Position numbers and translations under genes: made by a program. The notes below the pieces were generated by a model. That model saw only the letters and a program-made list of their open reading frames with translations, was not told the DNA's origin and made no database searches. From Anniella stebbinsi (lineage: Eukaryota > Chordata > Lepidosauria > Squamata > Anniellidae): a stretch of DNA of 64,000 nucleotides. Location of the stretch: contig JARDYH010000007.1 of assembly GCA_029215795.1 (NCBI GenBank), forward strand, positions 103,493,263 to 103,557,262, in the 5' to 3' direction. Of this stretch, positions 32,757 to 43,240 are shown one piece after another (within the stretch, counting starts at the first letter, position 1; each line of letters begins with the position of its first letter).

Positions 32757-35700
32757 ATGGCGGCCGCCAGGCAATTGTTGTTGACCGCCGCGCGGGTCTT
32801 ATTCGGCTGCCGCTTTTTCGTTCCCGATGCTCGCCGGCTGGCCAGTTCGGGTGAGTCAATGAGGCGGATAAACGGACAGAGCAGCGGATAAAAGACTTGG
32901 GGGCTGTCGGTTGTTGATGACGTCACTATGGGCGCCTTGCCCTAATTGATTCCTTCTGATTCTATTGGGAAAGTCTGTGTATTTTTACGCCTCCTCTTTG
33001 TTTTTATCTTAGCTGTTAACTTATTGGCTTGGGGGGGGGGGGGAAGTCCTGCTACTTCTACAAGTTATTTTTTCGATAATTGTTTACCTAGAAACAGTTT
33101 GTAGCTGGCTTCCATCCCTGTTTTGTGCATTTATTTTATATCAAAGCATTTTTACTCTAGTCTTTAGCCGAAAAATATGTCGGAATGGCTTTCAATAGGA
33201 AGGAAGTCAGTCCCTGCCATAGGTTGTAAATTCAAAAGTGCATATATGCACTGGATTTCAGTGGGTGTGACTCCTGTGACTTTCAGTGTTGTTGGCCGTG
33301 GTATCCTTCTGGCTAGTTTGGCAGGGATGGGACCAGGTGCCACTGTTCAGTGACGGAGGGATGGTTCTAGGAGGTGGTTCTGGAGGATTCCTGTTTGGGG
33401 TGCATGTAAATGAATTTAAAACAATTGTTTAATGGCACCATGTCTTAAAAACCCAAACTAGTAAATACAGACTATTGTTTATATAAAGGTATTTGTTTGC
33501 CAAATGTCTTGCAAAAATCTTTATTGTATTTCTTCTTGAAACAACACCGAGATGGATCGGTAGTTATTCTTTTGCAAATGGTAATTTGAAGTTTAGGGTT
33601 AATGATTCTCCTAAGGCTGTACAATGAATCTGTAGCATAGCTGGGCCTTGAGCTCAGGTCTCCCATATCTACATCTAACTGGGTTTCAGATAACGACTTA
33701 TTTTGGAAATATGCAATGTGAAAGCACCAACTATGAGCACCCAAGGAAAGCCTTCTAAAGGAATGACACATCTGGCAATTCTGCTAACTGATTTTTCCTT
33801 TTCCAGGAGTCCCTCACTCATTCAAGGTGAGGGAGCCCCCCCGCCCCAAAGAGGTTGATCGCTGGACAGAGAAACGAGCACTATTTGGAGCCTATGACAA
33901 CATTGGAATTCTGGGTAAATATCAAGATGACTTTTATCTGTTGAATGAAAATTTTCCCACCCCCAAGTGGACAGGGATAGTCTGGCCACAGTGGCCGCAT
34001 TAGTAACCTCAAGACTGGATTACTGCAATGCACTCTATTTGGGGCTGCCCTTAAAGCTGTTCAGAAGCTGAGGCTAGTGCAAAACGTAGCAGCTCAGCTG
34101 TTTTCAGGAGCTGCCTCCTTTCCACATATAATTCCTTTGCTGAGGGAATTACATTGTCTGCCTCTAGGCTACTGGGCCAGGTTTAAGGTTTAGGCAACTT
34201 GGGACCAGGATACCTTAGGCAGTGCCTTCGTCCTTACCAACCTGCCCAATCACTGAGGTCATTGGTGACTGTGCTCCTGGTGATTCCACATGGTCCTTTG
34301 GCCCAATTGGAATCCACCAGGAGAAAAGCCTTTAGTGTAGTGGCCTTTAGTGTAGAGCTCCCTTCTCTATGGAACTCCCTGCCCCTGGAGGTCAGGCAGG
34401 TGCCAACACTAGCTGCTCCCAGTGCCTCCTGAAAACAACTCAGATTCCCAACTGACTAGCCACTTTTTTTCTGGTCCTTTATTTTAAATTGGACAATTTT
34501 AATTTGCTTTTTAAATCTACTTTCTTTTTACTGTTTATACCTACATTCACCACTCTGGAATCTTTTTAAGATATTGAGCATTATAGAAATATTGTAAATA
34601 AATAAATAAACTTCAGATTTAAGCCCTTGCTCACCAATTTGGGCATTCTTTCATTGATAGCAACAAAATAATACCAGGATATGGAATTACAATGAGAGCT
34701 AGGGATCCAGAAATATGCTTATCAGATTGTTAACGATGACTCAGAGTCAGTTTGCACAAGTGGGAGTGAGTAATGCTCCTCACCCCAACTAGATTGGGGT
34801 GGGGGTTGTATTGTGACTAGATTGGGGTGGGGGTTGTATTAAGAAAGCTCTTAACCAGCACATGACCTGGAAATGTTAGTGTTCCTCCTGCTGCTTTGCT
34901 AGTTGCTATTGTTGGCTATAGAATGCCTAAAACTTTCTATTTTTTTTTCTAATTTGTGTGTGTGTCCCTGCCCACAATATAATGAACATGATGCAAAAAA
35001 AAAGGAATTGGGAGGGAAGAGGAAAGCAAGCATTGGAGCACCTTCACTGTCCAATGGATGGGACCAGGTTGATCTTCCCTTCGCCATGATCTTCCTGTGA
35101 GGCAAGGCTGCAGTCTAAAGATGTGAAATTTCCGGAAATTTCCGGAAAAATTGAAAAAATGCAATATTAGCACTTTTTATAGATTGAAAGTTACTTTAGG
35201 AACCTAAAATGTAGTTATGTACAAGTTAGTTTGGCATAAAATTATCACATTTGGTATATTAAAAGTATAGTGTCTTCTAGCAATTATTACAAATTGAATT
35301 TACTTTTTAAAAAAATCACCTTTTTTAAAACAAATGGAGCTAAAGGAACACCTGAACTGTAAGGAACCTCTTTGGTTTTGCCAGTTTATGAGGTGCAAGC
35401 AAAAAACAATTAAAAAAACTACAGAAGAAACCGTCAACATTAGTAACAAGGAAAATTATTTATGTCTCCGCTAGTCCTCCACAGTGTCAAGCAGACATAA
35501 AGCACCCATTCCCATTAAAAGAACGGAGAAAAAAGGGGGACCAAGATTCAGTGAATATGCGTGAAATTTAATCAGAATCATTTTCTGAGCTATAGCGATC
35601 ACTATCAGTTTCAGTCTCTGCTTCAATGGCAGTGCCCCCTAGAGGTAGAAATGCATCTTGCTCTTGTATTTGAGAGTTGTAGTCTCACTTTGCAGCCTAG

Positions 35701-37077
35701 GACTTGCTTGTCCTCAGTGTACAGAAATTGTAATAATCTGATACTGTACATAGTTTTTAGAAATCTTTTGGAGAAGTAAATATATAAACATCTTGTCTTA
35801 AACATTTTATGTATCATGCTAAAATAAAACATTCCATAATCTGTTTTTTCTCCATTTTGGGGGGAAAAAAACAAAAACTGGCTTAGGAAAAACCGTTTCC
35901 CCCCCCGAATTTTTCCAGTTTTTTCCCGGTCTTTCACATCTCTACTGCAGTCTCCCAGTGGTCTGTGACAGAAGCCAGAATGTGCCTCCCTTCAGTTCTG
36001 CAGTCCCAGGGAGGCAATAAGTTGTTTGGAAAGTGCAGTGTGATGACACTAGTATTTAAAATTTAATTTGGCAGCCAGACTTGACTACCATCTTTCTGGT
36101 CCACAAAGCCAGACAATAGCCCTTGGTTTCCACTTGCCCACCTACCTGTCATCCCAGCTGCGTTCCTTGTGCCTCAGAAAAGCCAACAAAGCCAACAGTT
36201 GCTTTAGTAAATGTTACAGGCACACTCTCTCCCTCTCACTTCCTTCAATTTTCTGTGTTACATTGCTTGCTTGCCTATTTCCCCCTCTTATTTCCAGTTT
36301 CCCCTTCCCCTTTCTTAATTTTGTTTCTCATTGCCCATACATTTTTCTTCTCCTTTGTCTTTATTCATAGATCACTTGTCATAACCTCTCCCACCTCTGC
36401 CTCCCCATTTTATCTACCTGAGACTGCCTGTCAGTTTTTTTCTGCTAGTGTAGTGTGGTTAAGTGGTATCTTTTCCCTCTGTTTGGCTACAGAGCCTCCT
36501 TTCCAATTCCAATTATTCTAGCAGGAGGTTAAAGGAAGCTTAAGGGACACATTTTCCCCTTGCATGGAAGTTGGAGGGGAAATTGACATGAAAACCCTAC
36601 TTTCTAATTCAGGGGAGGAGTATGTGTTGGCTTTTAATAGCAAGTAGTAAGGGAGAGCCACCATTCTGTTCAAAGATATTCTTATTATTACTTTAATACT
36701 CTTAAGGGGGAGTCTACCTTGGGAGATAGGTACGTGTGTGTGAGTGAGGAGGGTGGACATTGGCAACCCAAAACAATGGCTAGCTACTAACCTTAGTCGC
36801 TATTTATACACCAAAGTGATGGACTCAAAGCTCGACCCCCTTTTCTGCCCTTTTGCATCTCTTTCTCTTTATATTTTTAGGGGACTTTTTGGCTCACCCC
36901 AAGGACCTGATTGTAGGTCCCAAATGGTTACGTGGCTGGCGAGGGAATGAGCTGCAGAGATGCATCCGCAAAAAGAAAATGGTGGGTGACAAAATGTTTT
37001 TTGAGGATTACCACAACTTGAACAAGAGGATTAAATATTTGTACAAGCGATTTAACCGAACTGGGAAGCGTCGCTAA
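32757..37077 (+). CDS. MRPL51: MRPL51, mitochondrial ribosomal protein mL51 (complete, 3 exons)
   Basis: Component of the large subunit of the mitochondrial ribosome. Exons: 32757-32850, 33807-33914 and 36881-37077 (TAA at 37075-37077). Total is 399 nt, 132 residues, close to the human 128. Exon 1 gives a basic/hydrophobic mitochondrial targeting peptide ([18 protein letters not shown]). Exon 2 gives [20 protein letters not shown] and exon 3 gives [19 protein letters not shown] and [19 protein letters not shown], nearly identical to human. Splice phases fit and the donors are gtgagt and gtaaat. Head-to-head with NCAPD2 and upstream of VAMP1, as in human 12p13. No AATAAA is visible close after the stop. 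Confidence 0.96.
33975..34615 (+). repeat. L2-type LINE 3' fragment in MRPL51 intron 2
   Basis: Contains tcaagactggattactgcaa (the SRLDYCNA segment of L2 RT) and aacctgcccaatcactgagg, with a tail of aataaataaataaa near 34600. Plus strand, decayed with several stops. Confidence 0.75.
35108..35953. mobile_element. Non-autonomous hAT-like DNA transposon with target duplication
   Basis: In MRPL51 intron 2. Flanked by a 9-bp direct repeat ctgcagtct (35108-35116 and 35945-35953). The ends are inverted: left agatgtgaaatttccggaaa, right gttttttcccggtctttcac followed by atct. The interior (about 820 bp) has no transposase. An 8-9 bp duplication and agatgtg ends point to the hAT superfamily. The end motif resembles the tagggatgtgca end of the GC-rich repeat at 62345. 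Confidence 0.7.
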
Positions 37078-39825
37078 GAGTAACTCCTTGAGAACTAGCA
37101 TCTGTCCTCAAGAATGTTGTGTATTTGTGGAGAGTATTCATGCAGAGACCGATGCATGTGTGAAATTGTTCAAATGATCTTGTGTTTTCTGAAAATGTTT
37201 TCCATTTCATATCTTCTACTTTATCTACCAATGAATTCCTGTGCAATGCACTGAAATTCCTTTCCTTGTGGTCTCCTTCTGCTTAAAAACATGTTTGTGT
37301 ATATGAATGCACAATAGTTACTGTACGCTGTCTCTCATAACTATAGGCACCTCCAGCATTTTCCCCATACATCAATATTTTATATGTGTTTCAGGTTGAA
37401 AATTGATTAGCAATTCAAGGATAAAATGATTTTATGGATATTTGCTAAGGCAGTCAATAACATAGTTACAAAAATGCAAATTCCAGCTTTTTCACTGCTT
37501 CCTTTCTTTGTCTAGTCATCTGAGTTCTGCACTTATGGGTTGACTTATAGAGAGTAGAGTCAAGACAGCTATGTGTAGTAGGGTGGATACTGGGGCCAGC
37601 ATGAATAAGCACAAATCTGTTCAGATACCAAATTTTACTTTTCTTCCCTCCCATGTAAGCTGAGTTCATGTTGGCTTAAAATGCTGTTAGAAGTCTTGTT
37701 CTGAGCAAAGACACTAGTACAACGGGTCCACATATGAAAACTACAGGGAGACAGTGAGATAAGGAAAGAAAAGGCACACCAGATTTAAATGTTTCTCTGA
37801 ATTGCATTGCTTTTCCTTACTTTATTCAGTAAGCAGTTTTGTAGCATGCTCTGGAGCAAGCAATACTGTAAACACTGTAACTCCTATTTTCCCTCTCCAT
37901 TGGCTGTGCTAGCTAGGGCTGATGGGAGTTATAGGCTAACACATCTGGAGGGCTACAAGTTGCCCATTGGGACAAAGTTATGTCAGAAAGCATGAGAACG
38001 CAGGCAAAAAAATTATACCTGAGCACAGCCATGGACTGACACACACCATCCCGTCCTAAAGGAGCGTATTGGAGAAGATAATGAGCATCCTGGTAGCCAA
38101 TTGTGGCACAGCACCCTAAGGCACAGAAGGTTCAACAGCAGAAACATGGGTGACGTTAGTAAGATGTGTTGCAAGGAGCTATATTATCTTCTTCCACATG
38201 AGTGTATATGCAAGAACATGAAGAAAACAAGAGAAATGGTTCTAGGGAGCTATATTGAAATAGCACAAAGGGCAGACCACTGCAAACAACGGCTGCCCAA
38301 CACACAACAACAGTGCCACTGTTAAGATGAGAATTGCTGTATACTCAGTATTTACATTCCCGCTAGGTATGCTAATACATGACTTTAGATACAAACACTG
38401 ACCTACAACTACACCTCAGCCTGTTGTCATGAACATTAGTCCTTTGATTTATGGGGGATATGCTTGTATCTGTTAGGTGCAGTCTTTGCTTAGAGCTTAC
38501 ACTAGGTAAATACTAGGGAACTTGAGGCTTGTATGTGGGCCTGTGCATATTTGGATTAGAGTGGGGGATAGGGCTGGGCTGCTATGTGTATACAGTATGC
38601 CTGCCACTGTTGGTGATGGATTGGGAAGTTACCTTTGGGCTGAGAGGCCTGGGTGTTGTCTTGCTGCTTAGGTAGAACACATCAGCAATGAAGACAGTGC
38701 TAACACAAGCCTTGGCAACACTTCCCTAATGGATTACTACATAGGTTCAGAAATTGTGTGCTCTGGCCTTTGGCCTACCTTGAAATTTTCTTTTGATGGA
38801 TGTACTTCCTTCTTCCCCAACAATTTTCCACTGAAAAATAGATTTCAATGCCCTTGTTGCTTATGGTTTTTACTGTGGGCTATTTGCAATGTTCAAACAT
38901 GCCTGCTAATTCCTGGAGCAGTGCATCTAGCCACTGGGCCATGGCAGGGCTAAGGAGGCCCTTCAGAGTTAGGTTGCTGTTTCCCTCTTCCTGTGATTCT
39001 TGGACTATAATCTGAAGGATGTGGAAGAAGTTGGGTATTTCAGCCTGGACATTGTTACTTCTTGTTAACTGCTTTTGTTGCTCTTCCTGCATTGGAGTGG
39101 TACTGCTGGTGAGTGTATGATTCTGCTTAGCTTGTGCCAGCTAAAGTAACTCTTAACTGCCAGGTCACACTGAGAGGCCATTTTGTTTCCAGCCAGAGTG
39201 ACCAAGAAGCCCACAAGCAAAGGAAATGGCTGTTACTTTCACACCCTCTTTGACTCGCAGCAACTAGGGGAGGATGCTTGGTTGCTGACTCTTCCTTCAC
39301 AGGAGAGAGGTAGGGCTTTCGCTTTCTTCCAGCCATACCCTAACCACATTTACTTTAAAATAAGTGCATTGCCTGCGGTGGGATGTTACTTTCGGGTAAC
39401 AATTTGTAGAGCGATAGCTGTGTTCATTTGTTACACGGAAAACAGTGAAGAGTCTCGTGGCAGCTTAAAGATTTAACAAATGTATTATGGCATAATCAGC
39501 TGTTGTACACCAGAGTCCACTTCATCAGATGCCTCAGGCCTTAAAGGTGTCACAGTACATTTTCACAGGATTGTAGCCTTATAAGCTGGTGGGGGGACGA
39601 TCTCCCAGAGAGGTGCATGTGGGCTGGCCCAACTGTTCCCACCAGTGGTTTGGCTTGGATGTGAAAGCCCATGCTAGATGAGAAGTTGGGCCTGAAGAGC
39701 TGCAGCTCACTGGCTAGTTAGTAGTTGAAGCAGTGGGGAGGCTTTTGCCAGAGTTCTGTCTAGGCTGATAATGAGATTGTACTGAGCATATGCAAGTTTA
39801 ACAGCCAGGAGCAGATGGTGGAGAT

Positions 39826-40345
39826 CATAGAATCATAGAGTAGTAGAGTTGGAAGGGGCCTATAAGGCCATCGAGTCCAACCCCCTGCTGAATGCAGGAA
39901 TCTACCTTAAAGCATCCCTGACAGATGGTTGTCTTGAATGCCTCTGGTGTGAGAGAGCCCACCACCTCCATAGGTCATTGGTTCAATTGTCGTCTTGCTC
40001 TAACAGTCAGGAAGTTTTTCCTGAGGTCCAGCCGAACCTGGCTTCCTGTAACTTGAGCCCATTATTCCGTGTCCTGCACTCTGGGATGATTGAGAAGAGA
40101 TCCTGGCCCTCCTCTATGTGACAACCTTTCAAGAATTTGAAGAGTGCTATCATGTCTCCCTCAAGCTTCTCTTCTCCAGGCTAAACGTGCCTAGTTCTTT
40201 CAATCTCTCCTCATAGGGCTTTGTTTCCAGACCCCTGATCATCCTCGTTGCCCTCCTCTGAACATGCTCCAGCTTGTCTGCATCCTTCTTGAAGTGTGGT
40301 GCTCAGAACTGGACGCAGTACTCAAGATGGCTAATTTGGGGGACT
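39826..40345 (-). repeat. CR1 LINE 3' region
   Basis: Starts with agaatcatagagtagtagag and tccaaccccctgctgaatgc, the hallmark reverse complement of the amniote CR1 3' end, and continues through tgtgacaacctttcaagaat. A plus-strand copy of the same end is at 59295-59460. Confidence 0.85.
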
Positions 40346-41146
40346 GGGGGTGCAGAAGAAAAGGATAGGGAGGCCCTGTTACATCAGCAGGAATCTACTT
40401 GTGCAATGTTGGATTTAAGCCAAATCAAGTCTATTTCTATATTTGATGCCACATATGTCACTCTGGTAATATCTCACAAGCCTAAACCCTTCCAAAGGGT
40501 AGAAATGTACAAGAAAAAAAAGGAAATTGATTGCAGTACAAAAGGTATTAGATGCTTCAGAACTCTGAATACCAGGCTGAAACATCTCTCAATTATTCTT
40601 CTGGATTACTCTTTTCAACTCTGCTGCTGGATTTATAAATTCAGCTTAACCCTAAGGGATGACGACACTTTATTCTTCCCAACTCTATCTAGGGTTCAGT
40701 CTGCACACCACTCTTATGACTCTGAAGACCTTGCATGGTTAAGTGTTTTATTCATGGTACAGCCAAGAAAAGAACTTAACCCCACTCATAGGCACATTTT
40801 CACCTTCTGGTTATTGGCAAGAGGATATTTATTTTTAAGTATTTAAGTGATTCATATCTTGCCCTTCAACAGGTTCCCAGAGCAGCTTACAAAAAATAAA
40901 ATTACAGTAAAATGAATATATTAAAACAGCAGAATATAAAAGTGTCTATAAAAGCAGATATCGGAGCCTGGCAGCGATTGCTAGGCTTCTGTGACCTCAA
41001 ATCCCAGGGGGCATACAGAAGGGAAGGAGGCTGTGGAACTGTAACTCTCCAGCACAGGGCAGGACAGAGTACTTGAAGCACGTGAGATGGCGGTCTCTCA
41101 GTAAACTGCATGGGGTTTGAAGAAGGAACCTAGTGGAGACTAGTGG

Positions 41147-41275
41147 TACCGATTTCAGTGAGGCTGTGAATCCATTGTGGGGTTCAGGCAGAACTCTAAA
41201 GGAGCTATCTAAGGTGCAGAACCCTAAATGGGTACAGCACTTGGATAGTTCCTGTAGAGTTCTGCTGAAAGCTAG
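41147..41275. repeat. Foldback MITE, copy 1
   Basis: Imperfect inverted repeat: the left arm contains cagaactctaaaggagctat and the right arm ggatagttcctgtagagttc, separated by about 30 bp. Same family as 44222-44357 near VAMP1 exon 1. Confidence 0.6.
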
Positions 41276-42309
41276 GCAGGATCTACACTACTGCTTTATA
41301 ACAATTTATAACGGTATTGACAACTGGGGGCCCAGGACACATTCCACATACCGTTTTCAGGCCAATTTCAAAGTGTTATATCCTGCTTGGTGTAGATCTG
41401 GCCCTAGAGTGGATTTACATCGCAGCCACCACCCTTCTCTCGTAATCCCCCCCACCTCCAGCTGTCAGTGGTTTTAATTGGGCATCAGGGTCAATATCGT
41501 CTCTGAAGTTGCACTTCACCTGACCAGTAAGAAGAGGGGGGGGGGGAGCGAGATGACAAAATAATTCATAACCCATCCCAACTCATTTTCTGGATAGAAA
41601 ACTTCCGGGTTTAAATTGGAAACCCTTTTTTTCTTTCTTTCTCTCCTGGGGTTTAAGAGAGAGCTGCCCGAATCAAAGGAGAAATCCAGGGTTTTGGCTT
41701 AGCTATAATTGGAGAGCAGCCCATTCACGCGGAAAGGTAGCAACGAAGATAGCAGTTCTTGCCCTTTCTAACTGAAGTCTTAATCCAGTGCAAATATTAT
41801 TATTTTTATTTATTTATTAATATACAGACAATTATCTCCACAATGCGAGTTGGGGGAGCCGTGGCTGGAAGATTGTAGCTTACCACAGCCCTACGATGTA
41901 GTTCTCTGTTGATACTGCAGCCACTCTCGGTTTGGGTTTTCCAACCAAAAATCCCCCTTACAACTCCGTTCCCCGTTGCAACTCAGGCCAATCTCGTTAA
42001 ATTCTTCCCCAGACCTGTTCCAGCCCAAATCCAGTGCTCTGTTGCATGCTCCGTTGACTTGTATGCAGGGCTAGCTGCACATTTTAGAAAGGTTAAAAAT
42101 TTAAACTCCTCCCCCCCCCCCCCGCACACGAAATAAGACCTGAATTAGAAAGCACAAGACTACTTTTTTTGTGACTCCCTTTTGTTCTGGGTGTCCCCGC
42201 TGTTGTGCTGGATGAAATCCTGGATTTCTTGTTGGTTTCGATAGGCCGCCTAGGGTCGCAGGAAGTCTAAAAGAAGCGTGAACTGAGATCTGAATGCGTC
42301 TTTGACAGT

Positions 42310-42480
42310 GCAATCATTTCATTTATATACCGCCCCATAGCCGAAGCTCTCTGAGCAGTTTACAAAATGTAAGTTTATGACAGAAATACCACCAAAAAAA
42401 TTCAACAATATACAACAATATTTAAGAATATACTAAATGATAATATCACAATAATACTCAAAAATATACTAAATAAGATT
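42310..42480 (-). repeat. L2-type LINE tail
   Basis: ataccgccccatagccgaag followed by the tttacaaaatgtaa tail region, matching the L2 ends at 29984 and 31368. Confidence 0.6.
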
Positions 42481-42863
42481 AGATAGGTACATTTTGTCTA
42501 TGGCACAAAGGCCGTTACAGTTGCAACAATAAAACAAGAGATCTTGTTTTATTCTTACAAACTTGCCAAAATTCTTAAAAACTCTTAGGAAGAAAATGCA
42601 TATAAAGGAACCAAACTGAGAGATAAGGCTGAGATTTATACTGTTGAAAAAATGGTGCAAACCCTAGTAGCCAAAATCACAGGAAATGATAGCAGGTGGT
42701 CTAAATACAAGTTCACTGCAAAACAATCCTCTGCTCCCAGAAGATAGCCCCATTGAGCTCAATGGGACTTACTCTCAGGCCAACGCGTGCACCCGGATCG
42801 CAACCTCAAGGGGAGCTGGGAGAGCCTGGCGAGGAGCGGAGGGGGGGTTATGCAGATCAGCCT

Positions 42864-43076
42864 TGACGTCAATGGGTTATTGGGCGAAGACGCCCCCTAT
42901 CAGGGCAGAGACAGCGGCGAGGGAAGGGCGGAAGGCGCGCGCTCAATGGTCGGCCTGGCCTTGCCGGCAACTAGGAGGGAGGGCGGGAGGGCGGGGCGGG
43001 GCGAGGACGCGCTCCCCATTGGCTCTCCCCGTGACCAGAGGCGGGCGAGAGCGCCGCCCCCTCCCCTGCTATAAAA
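42864..43076 (+). promoter_or_regulatory. VAMP1: VAMP1 promoter: CRE, GC boxes, inverted CCAAT and TATA
   Basis: Perfect CRE TGACGTCA at 42864-42871, GC boxes (gggcggggcgggg) at about 42990-43003, ATTGG at 43018-43022 and TATAAAA at 43070-43076. The predicted transcription start is near 43100, followed by a ~140 nt 5'UTR ending at the split start codon at 43241. A CRE suits activity-regulated neuronal expression. Assignment is by motif and spacing. Confidence 0.65.
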
Positions 43077-43240
43077 TGTGGGGGTGGCGGAGAGGCTCCT
43101 GCTGCATCGCTTTCCGATCGCCTGCGGGAGAGGCTGTTTGGTCGTGTGGACGCTCTCGCGGGTGGGCCTTCGACCCCTGCGCTGTTTCCTAGCTTCTGCC
43201 TTGAAAAGAGGAAGGGGATCTCCCGTAGCCGCGGCCCGCC

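Larger units (their letters stand above)
37078..42860. other. MRPL51-VAMP1 intergenic region
   Basis: About 5.8 kb with no gene recognised. It contains a hAT-type repeat fragment near 37915-37970 (gggctgatgggagttatagg), an interspersed-repeat tail near 39430-39545, a CR1 fragment (39826-40345), an LINE-like tail near 40855-40925, a foldback repeat (41147-41275), (TTA)n-like sequence near 41796-41822 and an L2-type tail (42310-42480). Longer frames here, for example 40274-40846, lie in repeat or unique sequence without similarity I recognise. Confidence 0.5.

Noticed and set aside
40274..40846. 190-codon plus-strand frame
   Set aside because: Begins inside the CR1 fragment and runs into sequence with no similarity I recognise; no splice or promoter context.
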